Shown here: positions 56,901 to 64,000 of the stretch, piece by piece
Position numbering within the stretch: position 1 is the first letter of the stretch
How the letters are laid out: the number at the start of each line of letters is the position of its first letter
From: Entomoplasma ellychniae
GTDB taxonomy: Bacteria; Bacillota_I; Bacilli_A; Mycoplasmatales; Mycoplasmataceae
Length of the DNA: 64,000 nucleotides
Direction: 5' to 3'
NCBI RefSeq assembly: GCF_002930155.1
Contig: NZ_PHND01000001.1
Coordinates: 824,010 to 888,009 of the forward strand
Notes under the pieces: model-generated
What the model saw: the letters and a program-made list of their open reading frames with translations, nothing else
Database searches by the model: none
Told to the model about the DNA's origin: nothing
Program-made: the position numbers and the translations under genes

Positions 56901-58260
56901 TTCTTCTCCAGAGGAAATTTCAAACTCAACAAGATTTCCTTTAATAAAAAAAGAATTTGATTACGCTATTTTCGACGAGGCATCGCAGATTTTTACAGAA
57001 AAAGCTTTACCAGTTATGTATAGAAGTAAAAAATATATTATTTCCGGAGATGATAAACAATTACCACCTACTAATTTTTTTAAATCAAAAGATGATCAAG
57101 ATTATGATAGTTTAGAGGATGAAGTTGAAACTATAGAAGAAAATGAAATTTTAACTGTTCTTCAAAATGAAAGTCTATTAGACTTTTCTAAATCTAGATT
57201 TAAAAATTATATGTTGAAATTTCACTATAGAAGTAAATATAAAGAATTGATTAATTTTTCAAACAATAAGTTTTACGAAAGCAAATTGATTGTGGTTGAT
57301 AACCCAGAAATCCCGAATAAACCTATAGAAATGATTGATGTTAATGGGATGTGAGAGAATCAAAACAATTTAGTTGAGGCTGAAATAATAGTGAAAAAAA
57401 TAATCAACATTATTGATGGCTCAAAAGAGGTCTATAACGGTAAAAGCATTGGTGTTATAACTTTTAACCAAAAGCAACAGTCTTTAATTGAAGATTTACT
57501 AGAAGAAGCTTCGCATACAAATGATAAATTATTTAATCTAATGACCCCTAATTTTACCGAAGATTATTTATTTGTAAAAAATATAGAAAACGTACAAGGA
57601 GATGAAAGAGACATAATATTATTTTCTATAGGTTTTGCGAATAATAAGGATGGTAAATTTATAAACAATTTTGGTCCTATTGGTAGAGTTGGCGGGGAAA
57701 GAAGACTAAACGTAGCTATATCAAGAGCTAAAGAAAAAATGATTATAGTTAAATCTATTCCAGCATCTATAATACAATCAAATACTCAAAGTGGTAATTT
57801 ATTTAAGGAATTTTTAATTTATGCAGAAAATTTACAAGACAATAAAAATTTATCTTGTGATAAAATATCTAAAAATAACTATGACGAAACAATGCATAAT
57901 AATTCAAAAGAAGATAGCATAGATTTCTTTAAAAATGATGTTGTAAAAAAATTGAAAGAAATATTGAATAATAGTTATCAAATCGTAGAAAATCTTCAAA
58001 TTAATAATTTTTATCTGCCAATTGTAATAAAAGAAAAAACAACCAATAATTTTTTACTTGGAATTATATTAGATAATGAAAATTTGCTTTTAAATTACTC
58101 AAAATTGGATGACGAACTTCAAATACATAATTTTTTAAAAGCAAGAGGTTGGACTTTGGCTAGAATACTTTCAAATCAATGATTTTCACTAAGTGAATCT
58201 AATATGAAAATAGAGAAATTAAAAAAAATAATAAATGAAAAAACTAAAATTGTACTATAG
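53984..58260 (+). pseudogene. DUF4011-type SF1 helicase (Hhe-like), broken at an A7 tract
   Basis: Up to 1425 residues in two frames. Frame one, 53984-54400, ends right after an A7 run (54390-54396); one extra A restores the frame that runs to TAG 58260. The N-terminus (FKNRLINTNKRGTLFFN, KNRLLIEQKSIRALGIGYPY, RAPLIIWE) resembles DUF4011. Then come Walker A GPPGTGKS (about 55,157), a long helical insertion, Walker B FDEASQI (about 56,970), GDDKQLPPT, NVQGDERD and NVAISRAKEK. The C-terminus NFLKARGWTLARILSNQW resembles the end of a Vsr/MTES_1575-like nuclease. It has Shine-Dalgarno GAAAGG, 28 bases after hsdM, so it is in the same operon. In the family it is a defence-associated helicase-nuclease. 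The break makes it inactive, phase-variable or slippage-dependent. Confidence 0.7.
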
Positions 58261-58335
58261 TTATTTTAAATATGGATAAATTTCATAAAATCAAAAAATA
58301 TTTTAGAGCTTAATTAACTTTAAAATATTTTTTAT

Positions 58336-59340
58336 TTAATTTAAGCATCTTATCAAATTACATTTGATATCTTCTAAGTTATTGTGAATTTTTTTTGAAA
58401 TAACTAAAGCTTGAAGAATAGAATCAGTTATTTTTTTGTCTGAATTAAAATGCCACATTTTTTCTTTAGCTTTAGTCGCATGTTTAATTGTAGTTCCATT
58501 TGAGTTATTTGATATTATTCTTTGATTTTTATTATTTATGATGTCTACATAAATTTGACTATTAGAAATAGTTTTTGATTTTAAATTGTATGCATATCCA
58601 TTAAAACCTTGGATAGAATAAGAAATTCTCCCAGGTGTTCCATCTAAAGATAATAAAATATCTCCAAAAAAACAATTCGGTGAAAATTCAACAAATTTAG
58701 TAAAAACATTATTTGATAATGATTTGATATCTATAAAACCTGTTAGTTTTGAGTCATACTTAAAATTTTTACTTTTCAAAATAGTTCCTTTATTGAACTC
58801 AATTAAATTAATTATTTTCTCTATTTTTTTTAAATTGTTAGAATATTGTCTTAATAATAATTCAAGTTTTACAATAATTTTTGAAAAATATTTAATTTCA
58901 TTTTCTATAGGTTCAATAATATCAATTATTTTTTGTTGTTCTTCTAAAGAGGGTATTTCTAATAATAGTTTTGCAATCATTGGCTTTGTTATTTGCTTTT
59001 GTACAGCACCTGTAGAGAATATAAAAGTTGAATTCAATTTGTAAAATAAAAATTTTTCATTAACTTTTTGTATATCGCATTTTAATGTAATCAGTCTCAC
59101 AATAGGGAAAATCGGTTTTTTTCAAAAAGATATATACCCTACAGTACCACGTGCAGAGATTGTTATACAATTATTAATAATTTTTGTTTTATCTGTATAT
59201 CCCATAATTTGAGAAACGCCTGTACCATTTGAAACAACTGGAATTGTATATTTTTCATTTCTGCTTTTTGAAAAATTTTTTGGTTTATCTCCACCTACAA
59301 TAATTTCACTTACAATGTCTCCTAGTTTATAAATAGCCAT
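58336..59340 (-). CDS. hsdS: Type I specificity subunit HsdS (full-length, expressed copy?)
   Basis: A 334-residue HsdS with two target-recognition domains and a central conserved helix. TRD1 opens MAIYKLGDIVSEIIVGGDKP and includes ISARGTVGYISF. The central repeat is IPSLEEQQKIIDIIEP at about 137-152. TRD2 includes GFIDIKSLSNNVF and FGDILLSLDGTPGRIS. It lies on the minus strand, convergent with the hsdM-helicase operon and 13 bases after xer, with no Shine-Dalgarno of its own, so it probably depends on xer readthrough. Its first 17 bases and a central 37-bp block recur inverted in the hsdS2 copy. Confidence 0.88.
58907..58943 (-). repeat. Inverted repeat, central block, left copy (in hsdS1)
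   Basis: 37 bases identical, in opposite orientation, to 60392-60428. It encodes the conserved EQQKIIDIIEP helix. Recombination here would exchange the second TRDs of hsdS1 and hsdS2. Confidence 0.85.
59324..59340 (-). repeat. Inverted repeat, start block, left copy (start of hsdS1)
   Basis: ATGGCTATTTATAAACT on the minus strand, identical to 60137-60153 on the plus strand and ending at the start codon. Recombination here would swap whole genes or first TRDs. Confidence 0.7.
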
Positions 59341-59353
59341 TAAAAAACAGTAA

Positions 59354-60076
59354 CTATAAAAAGCTACTGTAAATTTTTCAATTTTCTTCCAAAGATAAAT
59401 TTAGATATCTAAAAGTTGTTTCAATTTTCTCATGACCTAATTGTGTCATTACCATTTTAGGATTGGCACCTTTAAGCAGCATATGAGTAGCAAAACTTCT
59501 TCTTATTGAGTGCGGCGTGTATTCCTCTCCCAATATTTCTTTAACTCAAATACGAAGCGTTTTAGTTGTAAAAGAAAACTTAGGTAATAACTCAGTAGTT
59601 GAGTTATTATGCAATACATCACGCATTTTGTTCCCTTTTCCTAAAACACTTATATATTGATTATTTATGTAAACTACAGTTGATAACTCACATGCTCTAA
59701 TTCCTGTTTCAAAAAGAAATCTTAAAGTTATTTTTTTTTGAATTGTTATTTCTTCATCGCTTTCATTTATTTCTGTTTTTTCATAAAGAAAATCTTTTTT
59801 AAAAACGTTCATATATTTTTTTGGAATCTTAGGTAACTTCAATTCTTTTAATTTAACAATTCTTTTATCATTCGATCACTTCATAAATGAGCAAATAACA
59901 TTATAATGAGTTCAAACTGTATTTGGCTGCTTAAAGTACTTTCTTAATTCTTTTTTTATCAAACTTATATTATGAAAAATGATTGAATATTTTTTCAAAA
60001 TGTTTTCATAAGTTGTTATTGTGTTTTTTGAATAATTATTTTTTTTCAAAAAAATAATATATTTATTGTAATTCAT
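59354..60076 (-). CDS. Tyrosine recombinase (XerC/D-like) of the hsdS inversion locus
   Basis: A 240-residue phage-integrase-family recombinase. The N-terminal SAM-like DNA-binding domain starts [20 protein letters not shown]. Catalytic residues are in order: R in [10 protein letters not shown] in GKGNKMR, H-x-x-R in [12 protein letters not shown] in [11 protein letters not shown], and Tyr in FRYLNLS. It has Shine-Dalgarno AGGAGG at about 60,087 (minus). It sits between two oppositely oriented hsdS copies carrying shared blocks, the arrangement of hsd inversion loci in Mycoplasma pulmonis and streptococci. It is small for Xer and probably the dedicated invertase. Confidence 0.88.
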
Positions 60077-60136
60077 CTTATTCCTCCTGTCATATTTAGT
60101 ATAAAATAATATTAATTAACAACTGGAGGTTTAATA
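60077..60136. promoter_or_regulatory. Divergent intergenic region between xer and hsdS2
   Basis: 60 bases with Shine-Dalgarno sequences facing both ways (AGGAGG for xer, TGGAGG for hsdS2) and TATACT on the minus strand / TATAAAAT on the plus strand near 60,100. It probably contains both promoters. No -35 was identified with confidence. Confidence 0.45.
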
Positions 60137-60153
60137 ATGGCTATTTATAAACT
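60137..60153 (+). repeat. Inverted repeat, start block, right copy (start of hsdS2)
   Basis: The partner of 59324-59340; 17 identical bases starting at ATG. It is preceded by a real Shine-Dalgarno (TGGAGG), unlike the left copy. Confidence 0.7.
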
Positions 60154-60391
60154 TGGTGAAATTTTAATTGGTAAGCCCATATATGGAGCAGGCCTTGCCG
60201 CTAAGACTTCAGGATTAATAAAATACTTAACACAATCTGATTTAGATAATCCTTCAAACGTGAATAAGTTTGTTGATGAAGAAACAGATAAAGCTATGAT
60301 AATTTAGTAGCTAATTCAAATACAGGTTCAACAATGCCAAAAATGAACCCAAATGTAGCATGCGGTTTAAATATAGAAATACCTTCAATTA

Positions 60392-60428
60392 AAGAACAAC
60401 AAAAAATAATTGATATTATTGAACCTAT
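60392..60428 (+). repeat. Inverted repeat, central block, right copy (in hsdS2)
   Basis: The partner of 58907-58943, exact over 37 bases, with flanks diverging on both sides. Confidence 0.85.
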
Positions 60429-61129
60429 TGAATTTATGAAAAATAAAATTTTAAAAACTAAAGAAAGGTTGTTAGAATTAATAAAAGTCTTCAGTAATTT
60501 TATAATTGATGATAATGGAAATAAATTAAATATAATTTTCCAAAAAGAAATAAAAACCAAATCAGGATTCTATTCGCAAACTGCAGATATAGGAAATTTT
60601 AATAATAAAATTAAAAAAATTTCTTTTTTTGAAAATCTTCCAAGTAGAGCCAGAATAATTTTTGAAAAAAATACCTTGTATATAAGTAAACTATTAGGTG
60701 AAAAAAAATTTTTATTTAGAAACCATGATAAAGATTTAATTTTATCTAATGGTATGTGAGGCATAAAAAGCAATAATGAATTTGCATTTTCTAATCTTTC
60801 ATTCTTTATGTCTGAAATATTTTATGAACACAAATCTCTTTTTGCGACAGGTACAACAATGGTTGGCTTAAATGAACAAAGTTTAAATAAAATAATAAGT
60901 AAAATAAAAATAAAGAATGATGAAAATTTTGAAAAATTAATGTTTGTTCTTTTTAATTCTATTTCTGTAGTGTCAGATATAGAAGATTATCTCGAAAAAA
61001 ATATAACTTTATTATCTTCGCTTTTAATAAAGTAATTAAAAAATCGTTAATTCGTTTATATCCTCATGAAAATCATTTAATATAAATTTCTCTAGAATTA
61101 TTTCAGAAGTATTTAGTTTTACCTAGTGG

Positions 61130-61490
61130 GCATGTTGCTATAAATGTTTATAGCACATGAAAATAAAACTGGAATTGTTCTTAATAAATACCCACCACCA
61201 ATTCAAGTTGCAGCACCAGTTTTTCTGGTTCTTCTTGTAAAAATATTAAAATACCAAATATTGAAGATGCTCCTTTTAATGCATATGAGTTAGAAGAGAC
61301 CATTATAATATTTCCACAGATTGTTCCTATAGCACAACCTATTAATGTAAATAAGTGTTTTAAATTTATTTTATATAGAGAAGGTTCAGTTACAACATCC
61401 AAAAATTGCAGCAACACCATTGGATACTCCTATATCGTTCATTTTAGATACTCTTCTATGTATCATAACAAACGCAATTGAAGCAACCTA
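61130..61490 (-). pseudogene. Remnant of a PTS sugar EIIC component
   Basis: The minus strand, across frames, reads VSNGVAAIFG, VTEPSLYKINLKHLFTLIGC, AIGTICGNIIMVSSNSYALKGASSIFGILIFLQ and TGAATWIGGGYLLRTIP. This is the C-terminal EIIC pattern of glucose/sucrose-family phosphotransferase permeases (the TEPxLYGxNLK element). At least two frameshifts; the remaining EIIC and EIIB parts are missing. It is a leftover of a sugar-uptake gene at the edge of the R-M island. Confidence 0.65.
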
Positions 61491-61865
61491 AATTTATTTA
61501 GGGTTATTTTAAAATATTTATCTAATATTATCTCGTATTTTTATTATATATATTTAATATCTAAACGTGATAAATAGTTCTATTGTTTATATATTGGCAA
61601 TAAATCAAAGTTGGGGGTGTCTATAAAAAGTGGGTAACACTCACTTTTAAAATTGTAATTTAAATAGACATAGTTTTTCTAATTTCATATACATGAAAGT
61701 ACTTTTTATATTAATTTAATATTTAATATTGAGCAGACTGTTATATGTCTAAATCTTATATATTTAAAATTATTTATATCTTTGTTAATTAAACTAAAAT
61801 TTTAAAAAAAATAAATCACTAAAATAAATTACATCATTTAAACCACTTATCAAAACTTGGAGATA
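61491..61865. other. Non-coding AT-rich gap with one hairpin
   Basis: No gene seen. AAAAGTG (61626-61632) and CACTTTT (61642-61648) form a hairpin. The sequence AAAAAGTGGGTAACACT (61625-61641) resembles the IS30 end found near 48.82 kb, so this may be a solo IS end. Confidence 0.35.
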
Positions 61866-62060
61866 ATGAATCATGAAATAATTAATTTAAATAACTATCA
61901 AAAAATCACAAAAGCAACAACCATTAAAAACATTTTAAATTTTGAAACAGTTTTATTTAATTTTGCATTACATTTAGCTGTTAGCTTGTATAAATCAAAT
62001 TATTCCTTTATTTTTAAAAATAGCTATTTTTATGTCTATAGTTCTTATAGAGCAATTTAA
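61866..62060 (+). CDS. Short hypothetical protein (64 aa)
   Basis: ATG 61866, preceded by TTGGAG, opens MNHEIINLNNYQKITKATTIKN and ends FYVYSSYRAI. The C-terminal half is hydrophobic and aromatic. No family recognised. Given its setting among remnants it may be a gene fragment; the Shine-Dalgarno favours a real start. Confidence 0.35.
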   Translation: MNHEIINLNNYQKITKATTIKNILNFETVLFNFALHLAVSLYKSNYSFIFKNSYFYVYSSYRAI

Positions 62061-62246
62061 AACTATTGAGTTTTTTGCTTAGTAAGTCTTTTAATTTATT
62101 GTTCAATAACTGCGAGTGCATTTCTTTTGATATATTAAACAACTGTTCTATTTCACCATCTCAAATATAATTTTAAGGCTTTGGACTTTTCTGCTTCTAA
62201 TTAATTGAGGCATTATCACTTACAATTCAACACACTTTATTTAAAA
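62061..62246. other. Non-coding gap after the 64-aa ORF
   Basis: No gene or recognisable element. It leads into the poly-T promoter-like element. Confidence 0.4.
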
Positions 62247-62284
62247 TTGACTTGATTTTTTTTTTTTTTTTGATAACATATAAT
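62247..62284 (+). promoter_or_regulatory. Promoter-like element with a T16 tract between -35 and -10
   Basis: TTGACT (62247-62252; an overlapping TTGATT is at 62252-62257), then sixteen T (62256-62271), and TATAAT (62279-62284). The spacer is 26 bases from TTGACT or 21 from TTGATT. Homopolymers between -35 and -10 are a known phase-variation device of mycoplasma lipoprotein genes; the spacer here would be in an OFF length. It lies upstream of a truncated frame and the repeat-protein gene. Confidence 0.5.
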
Positions 62285-62356
62285 AGTGAATAAAAATAAA
62301 AAGATATAAAGTTATTTTTACACTTAATGTGACTACACTTAATAGATGTAAGTTTA

Positions 62357-62378
62357 TTTTTTTGCATATGCAAAAAAA
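62357..62378. repeat. 22-bp perfect palindrome
   Basis: Seven T, then GCATATGC, then seven A. It lies 73 bases downstream of the T16 promoter-like element and 74 before the next ATG. It is a possible operator; the tail is too A-rich on this strand for an intrinsic terminator, though a transcript hairpin is possible. Just upstream ACACTTAAT occurs twice (62320-62328 and 62335-62343), 15 bases apart. Confidence 0.55.
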
Positions 62379-62451
62379 TTCAAAATTTAAAACCAATAAC
62401 AATGAAGCAAAGTCATTTAATTGTTATTTACTTTTTAATAAAGGAGTTATC

Positions 62452-62618
62452 ATGAATAAAATAAATTTTTTAGAACATCACACATATTAAAGTAAAAAAA
62501 ATCGTCACTCTTAATAGATCTATAGTTAATGGTTGTATAATTCTCACCAATTCTTGTTGGAAATAATGAAGTGATTGATGGTAAACAAAGGATACTGGCA
62601 ATCAAAAAAATATTATAA
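62452..62618 (+). pseudogene. Possible ParB-like nuclease-domain fragment
   Basis: ATG 62452, with Shine-Dalgarno AAAGGAG, opens a 12-codon frame that stops. In other frames the region reads KKIVTLNRSIVNG and then SPILVGNNEVIDGKQRILAIKK. The latter is the 'I(V)VG.nneIIDG.qRi.Aak' core of ParB-type N-terminal domains. The good Shine-Dalgarno and the remnant suggest a once-intact gene. Assignment rests on one short motif. Confidence 0.4.
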
Positions 62619-62896
62619 TGAATTCAAGTTAAAAATCTTGGGTTATAACTTTTGGGTAGAAGGCAAAAGGCCATTAAAATTTTAAAGGCTATTGAAAACA
62701 AAAATATGTTAAAATCAAAATATATTAGGTATAAAAATATAATTTAAGTTTACTAATATTTACTTTTAAGTAAGTAATTAGTTTTTTTTATTTTCTGTAA
62801 ATTTTATATATAAAATTATGCAGTTTAGCGAATTAATAGCTAAATTAGAATTAATTTCAAAATTTCATTTAAAAAATTTCTTTTGAAAGGATAAAT

Positions 62897-63940
62897 ATGA
62901 AAAAATTATTATTAATATTATCAGCTTTGAATTTGGCAACGTTGCCGATTATCACTTTTGTAGGTTCTAATAATACCCCAAAAAAGGATATTTCAATTAT
63001 TAGAGAACAACTTCAATCACTTTTAGATTCAAAGACTAATGAATTTTGAACTATAAGTGAGTTAGAAATAGAAATATATTATAAAGGAATTGATAAACTT
63101 AAAGGCATAACTGTACATTTTAAAACAGATCAATCTTTTGGTGATTCACTTTTGAAAAAAGGTTTTGTTTTTGTTGGTAATTCTAGTAAAAACAATGATT
63201 TCAAATATAATGGTGAAATCGTCTTATATCAAGAATTGAAAAAGTTAGAAAAAATGGATCTAGAAAATTATGATACAAATATTTTTGATAACTGAAATCA
63301 TGTTCAGTGAATTCAAAACCAAGAAGATGATATCAAGAGGTTAATTCTTGATGATTTAAAGACTAAAACACATAACAAAAATTTATCAATCACTGATTTT
63401 AAATTAGTTTTATCTAAACCAAAATTTGGTTCTAATGGGATGGTGAGTATAAAAGCCACTGAAAATTCTATTTATTTAAAAGGCCACAAAACTTTAACAA
63501 TTCCAAAACTATCTCCAGCTGATATTAATAATATTAATCTTGACTTAAATTTATCAAATGATTTAACTGATCAACAAGTATTAGAAGCTTTAAAAAACGT
63601 CACTGGTATTAGTGATTTAACTCTTGGTGATTTTGACTTTAATAAAACTGATGCTTATTATGGTAAACAAGGAAGTGTTGAAATTAGTGCTAAAACTGAA
63701 TCCGTTAGAATTACAGGAAATAAAAATTTAACCATTCCAGCTTTGGCTAAAAAAGACATTACTCAACTTGCTCTTGGCTTAAATTTATCAAATGATTTAA
63801 CTGATCAACAAGTATTAGAAGCTTTAAAAAAAACCACTGGTATTAGTGATTTAACTCTTGGTGATTTTGATTTTAATAAAACTGATGCTTATTATGGTAA
63901 ACAAGGAAGTGTTAAAATTAGTGCTAAAACTGAAATTTAA
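62897..63940 (+). CDS. Secreted repeat protein (mollicute surface-protein type), 78-residue repeats
   Basis: A 347-residue protein. The first ~24 residues are a signal peptide (KKLLLILSALNLATLPIITFVGS), but the lipobox Cys expected in a mollicute lipoprotein is missing. A non-repetitive part (about 25-190) follows. Two tandem 78-residue units come next (63467-63700 and 63701-63934), each containing LNLSNDLTDQQVLEALK and DFDFNKTDAYYGKQGSV. The frame then stops at TAA 63938-63940, yet a third unit continues in another frame beyond the window because about 25 bases are missing at its start. It may be surface or secreted and size-variable. Shine-Dalgarno GAAAGG; function unknown. Confidence 0.75.
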
Positions 63941-64000
63941 CTATTTTAGCTTTTGTTAAAAAAGACATTACCCAACTTGTTCTTGATTTAAATTTATCAA
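63467..64000 (+). repeat. Tandem 234-bp coding repeats (2 full + start of a third)
   Basis: Unit 1 is 63467-63700, unit 2 is 63701-63934, and unit 3 runs from 63935 out of the window. The second halves of units 1 and 2 are nearly identical; the first ~75 bases differ. Unit 3 lacks 25 bases next to its start, which shifts the frame and creates the stop. Confidence 0.8.

Larger units (their letters stand above)
60137..61035 (+). pseudogene. Second hsdS copy, TRD1 mostly deleted (silent cassette)
   Basis: ATG 60137 gives MAIYKLGEILIGKPIYGAG and stops at TAG 60305. From about 60,308, in another frame, it resumes ANSNTGSTMPKMNPNVACGLNIEIPSIKEQQKIIDIIEP and continues through a complete TRD2 (KTKSGFYSQTADIGNF ... 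TMVGLNEQSLNKI) to TAA 61035. So most of TRD1 has been lost, while TRD2 and the central repeat are intact. It cannot make HsdS as it stands but can donate TRD2 to hsdS1 through the 37-bp inverted repeat. It has a proper Shine-Dalgarno and a shared divergent intergenic region with xer. Confidence 0.75.

Noticed and set aside
59354..60076. Tyrosine recombinase as a sign of a prophage or integrative element
   Set aside because: No phage structural or replication genes and no tRNA-adjacent att sites; its position between hsdS copies with shared inverted blocks explains it better.
63467..64000. Regular repeats as a CRISPR array
   Set aside because: The repeats are 234 bp, contiguous and protein-coding, with no spacers; no cas genes in the window.

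Overview
The window is a low-GC mollicute chromosome of Entomoplasmatales type (Mesoplasma / Entomoplasma / Spiroplasma relatives). Three things show this. TGA must be read as tryptophan (genetic code 4): dozens of housekeeping genes are broken under the standard code but become full length when TGA is Trp. The DNA is extremely AT-rich. The gene content also fits: homodimeric glyQS, a 'variant' SecDF, a monofunctional FAD synthetase, and the order era-recO-glyQS-dnaG-rpoD-trmK. All gene limits below are given under code 4. The genus is an inference; a 16S or marker-gene comparison would settle it.

Bases 1-28,850 are a compact plus-strand housekeeping block: era (3' end), recO, glyQS, dnaG, rpoD, trmK, a Nif3-like gene, a DEAD-box helicase, a YitT-like membrane protein, secDF, apt, rel, a small sigma-factor-like gene, a 91-aa unknown, coaE, truB, ribF, rpsO, tRNA-Gly(TCC), a membrane protein, cdsA, rseP, polC and a nitroreductase-like gene. 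Several intrinsic terminators and -35/-10 promoters can be read directly.

Bases 28,850-34,100 are a first accessory patch. It holds a decayed FMN-azoreductase (acpD/azoR), an unknown protein with a HEPN-like RNxxxH motif, mgtA on the minus strand, and a frameshifted PemK/MazF-like gene behind a structured leader. The nusA operon follows (rimP, nusA, rnpM/ylxR, ylxQ, infB; 34,161-38,568).

From 38,574 to about 61,040 lies a 22-kb defence and mobile-element island directly after infB. In order it contains: an intact type III R-M pair (mod-res); a frameshifted type IIG/type I-like R-M gene with an S-like partner; debris of two further DNA methyltransferases; decayed IS3, ISNCY-like and IS30 elements; a type I system (hsdR, hsdM); a 1.4-kaa DUF4011-type SF1 helicase gene cotranscribed with hsdM and broken at an A7 tract; and an invertible hsdS module (hsdS1 <- xer recombinase <- | -> silent hsdS2). 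The hsdS copies share inverted repeats of 17 and 37 bp, so the recombinase can probably reassort target-recognition domains.

The last 3 kb hold a PTS EIIC remnant, a poly-T tract between promoter-like boxes, a 22-bp perfect palindrome, and a secreted repeat protein with 78-residue repeats that runs off the window after a frameshift in the third repeat. Recurrent themes are switchable or broken defence genes at homopolymer A tracts, DNA inversion, and possible phase-variable surface expression.
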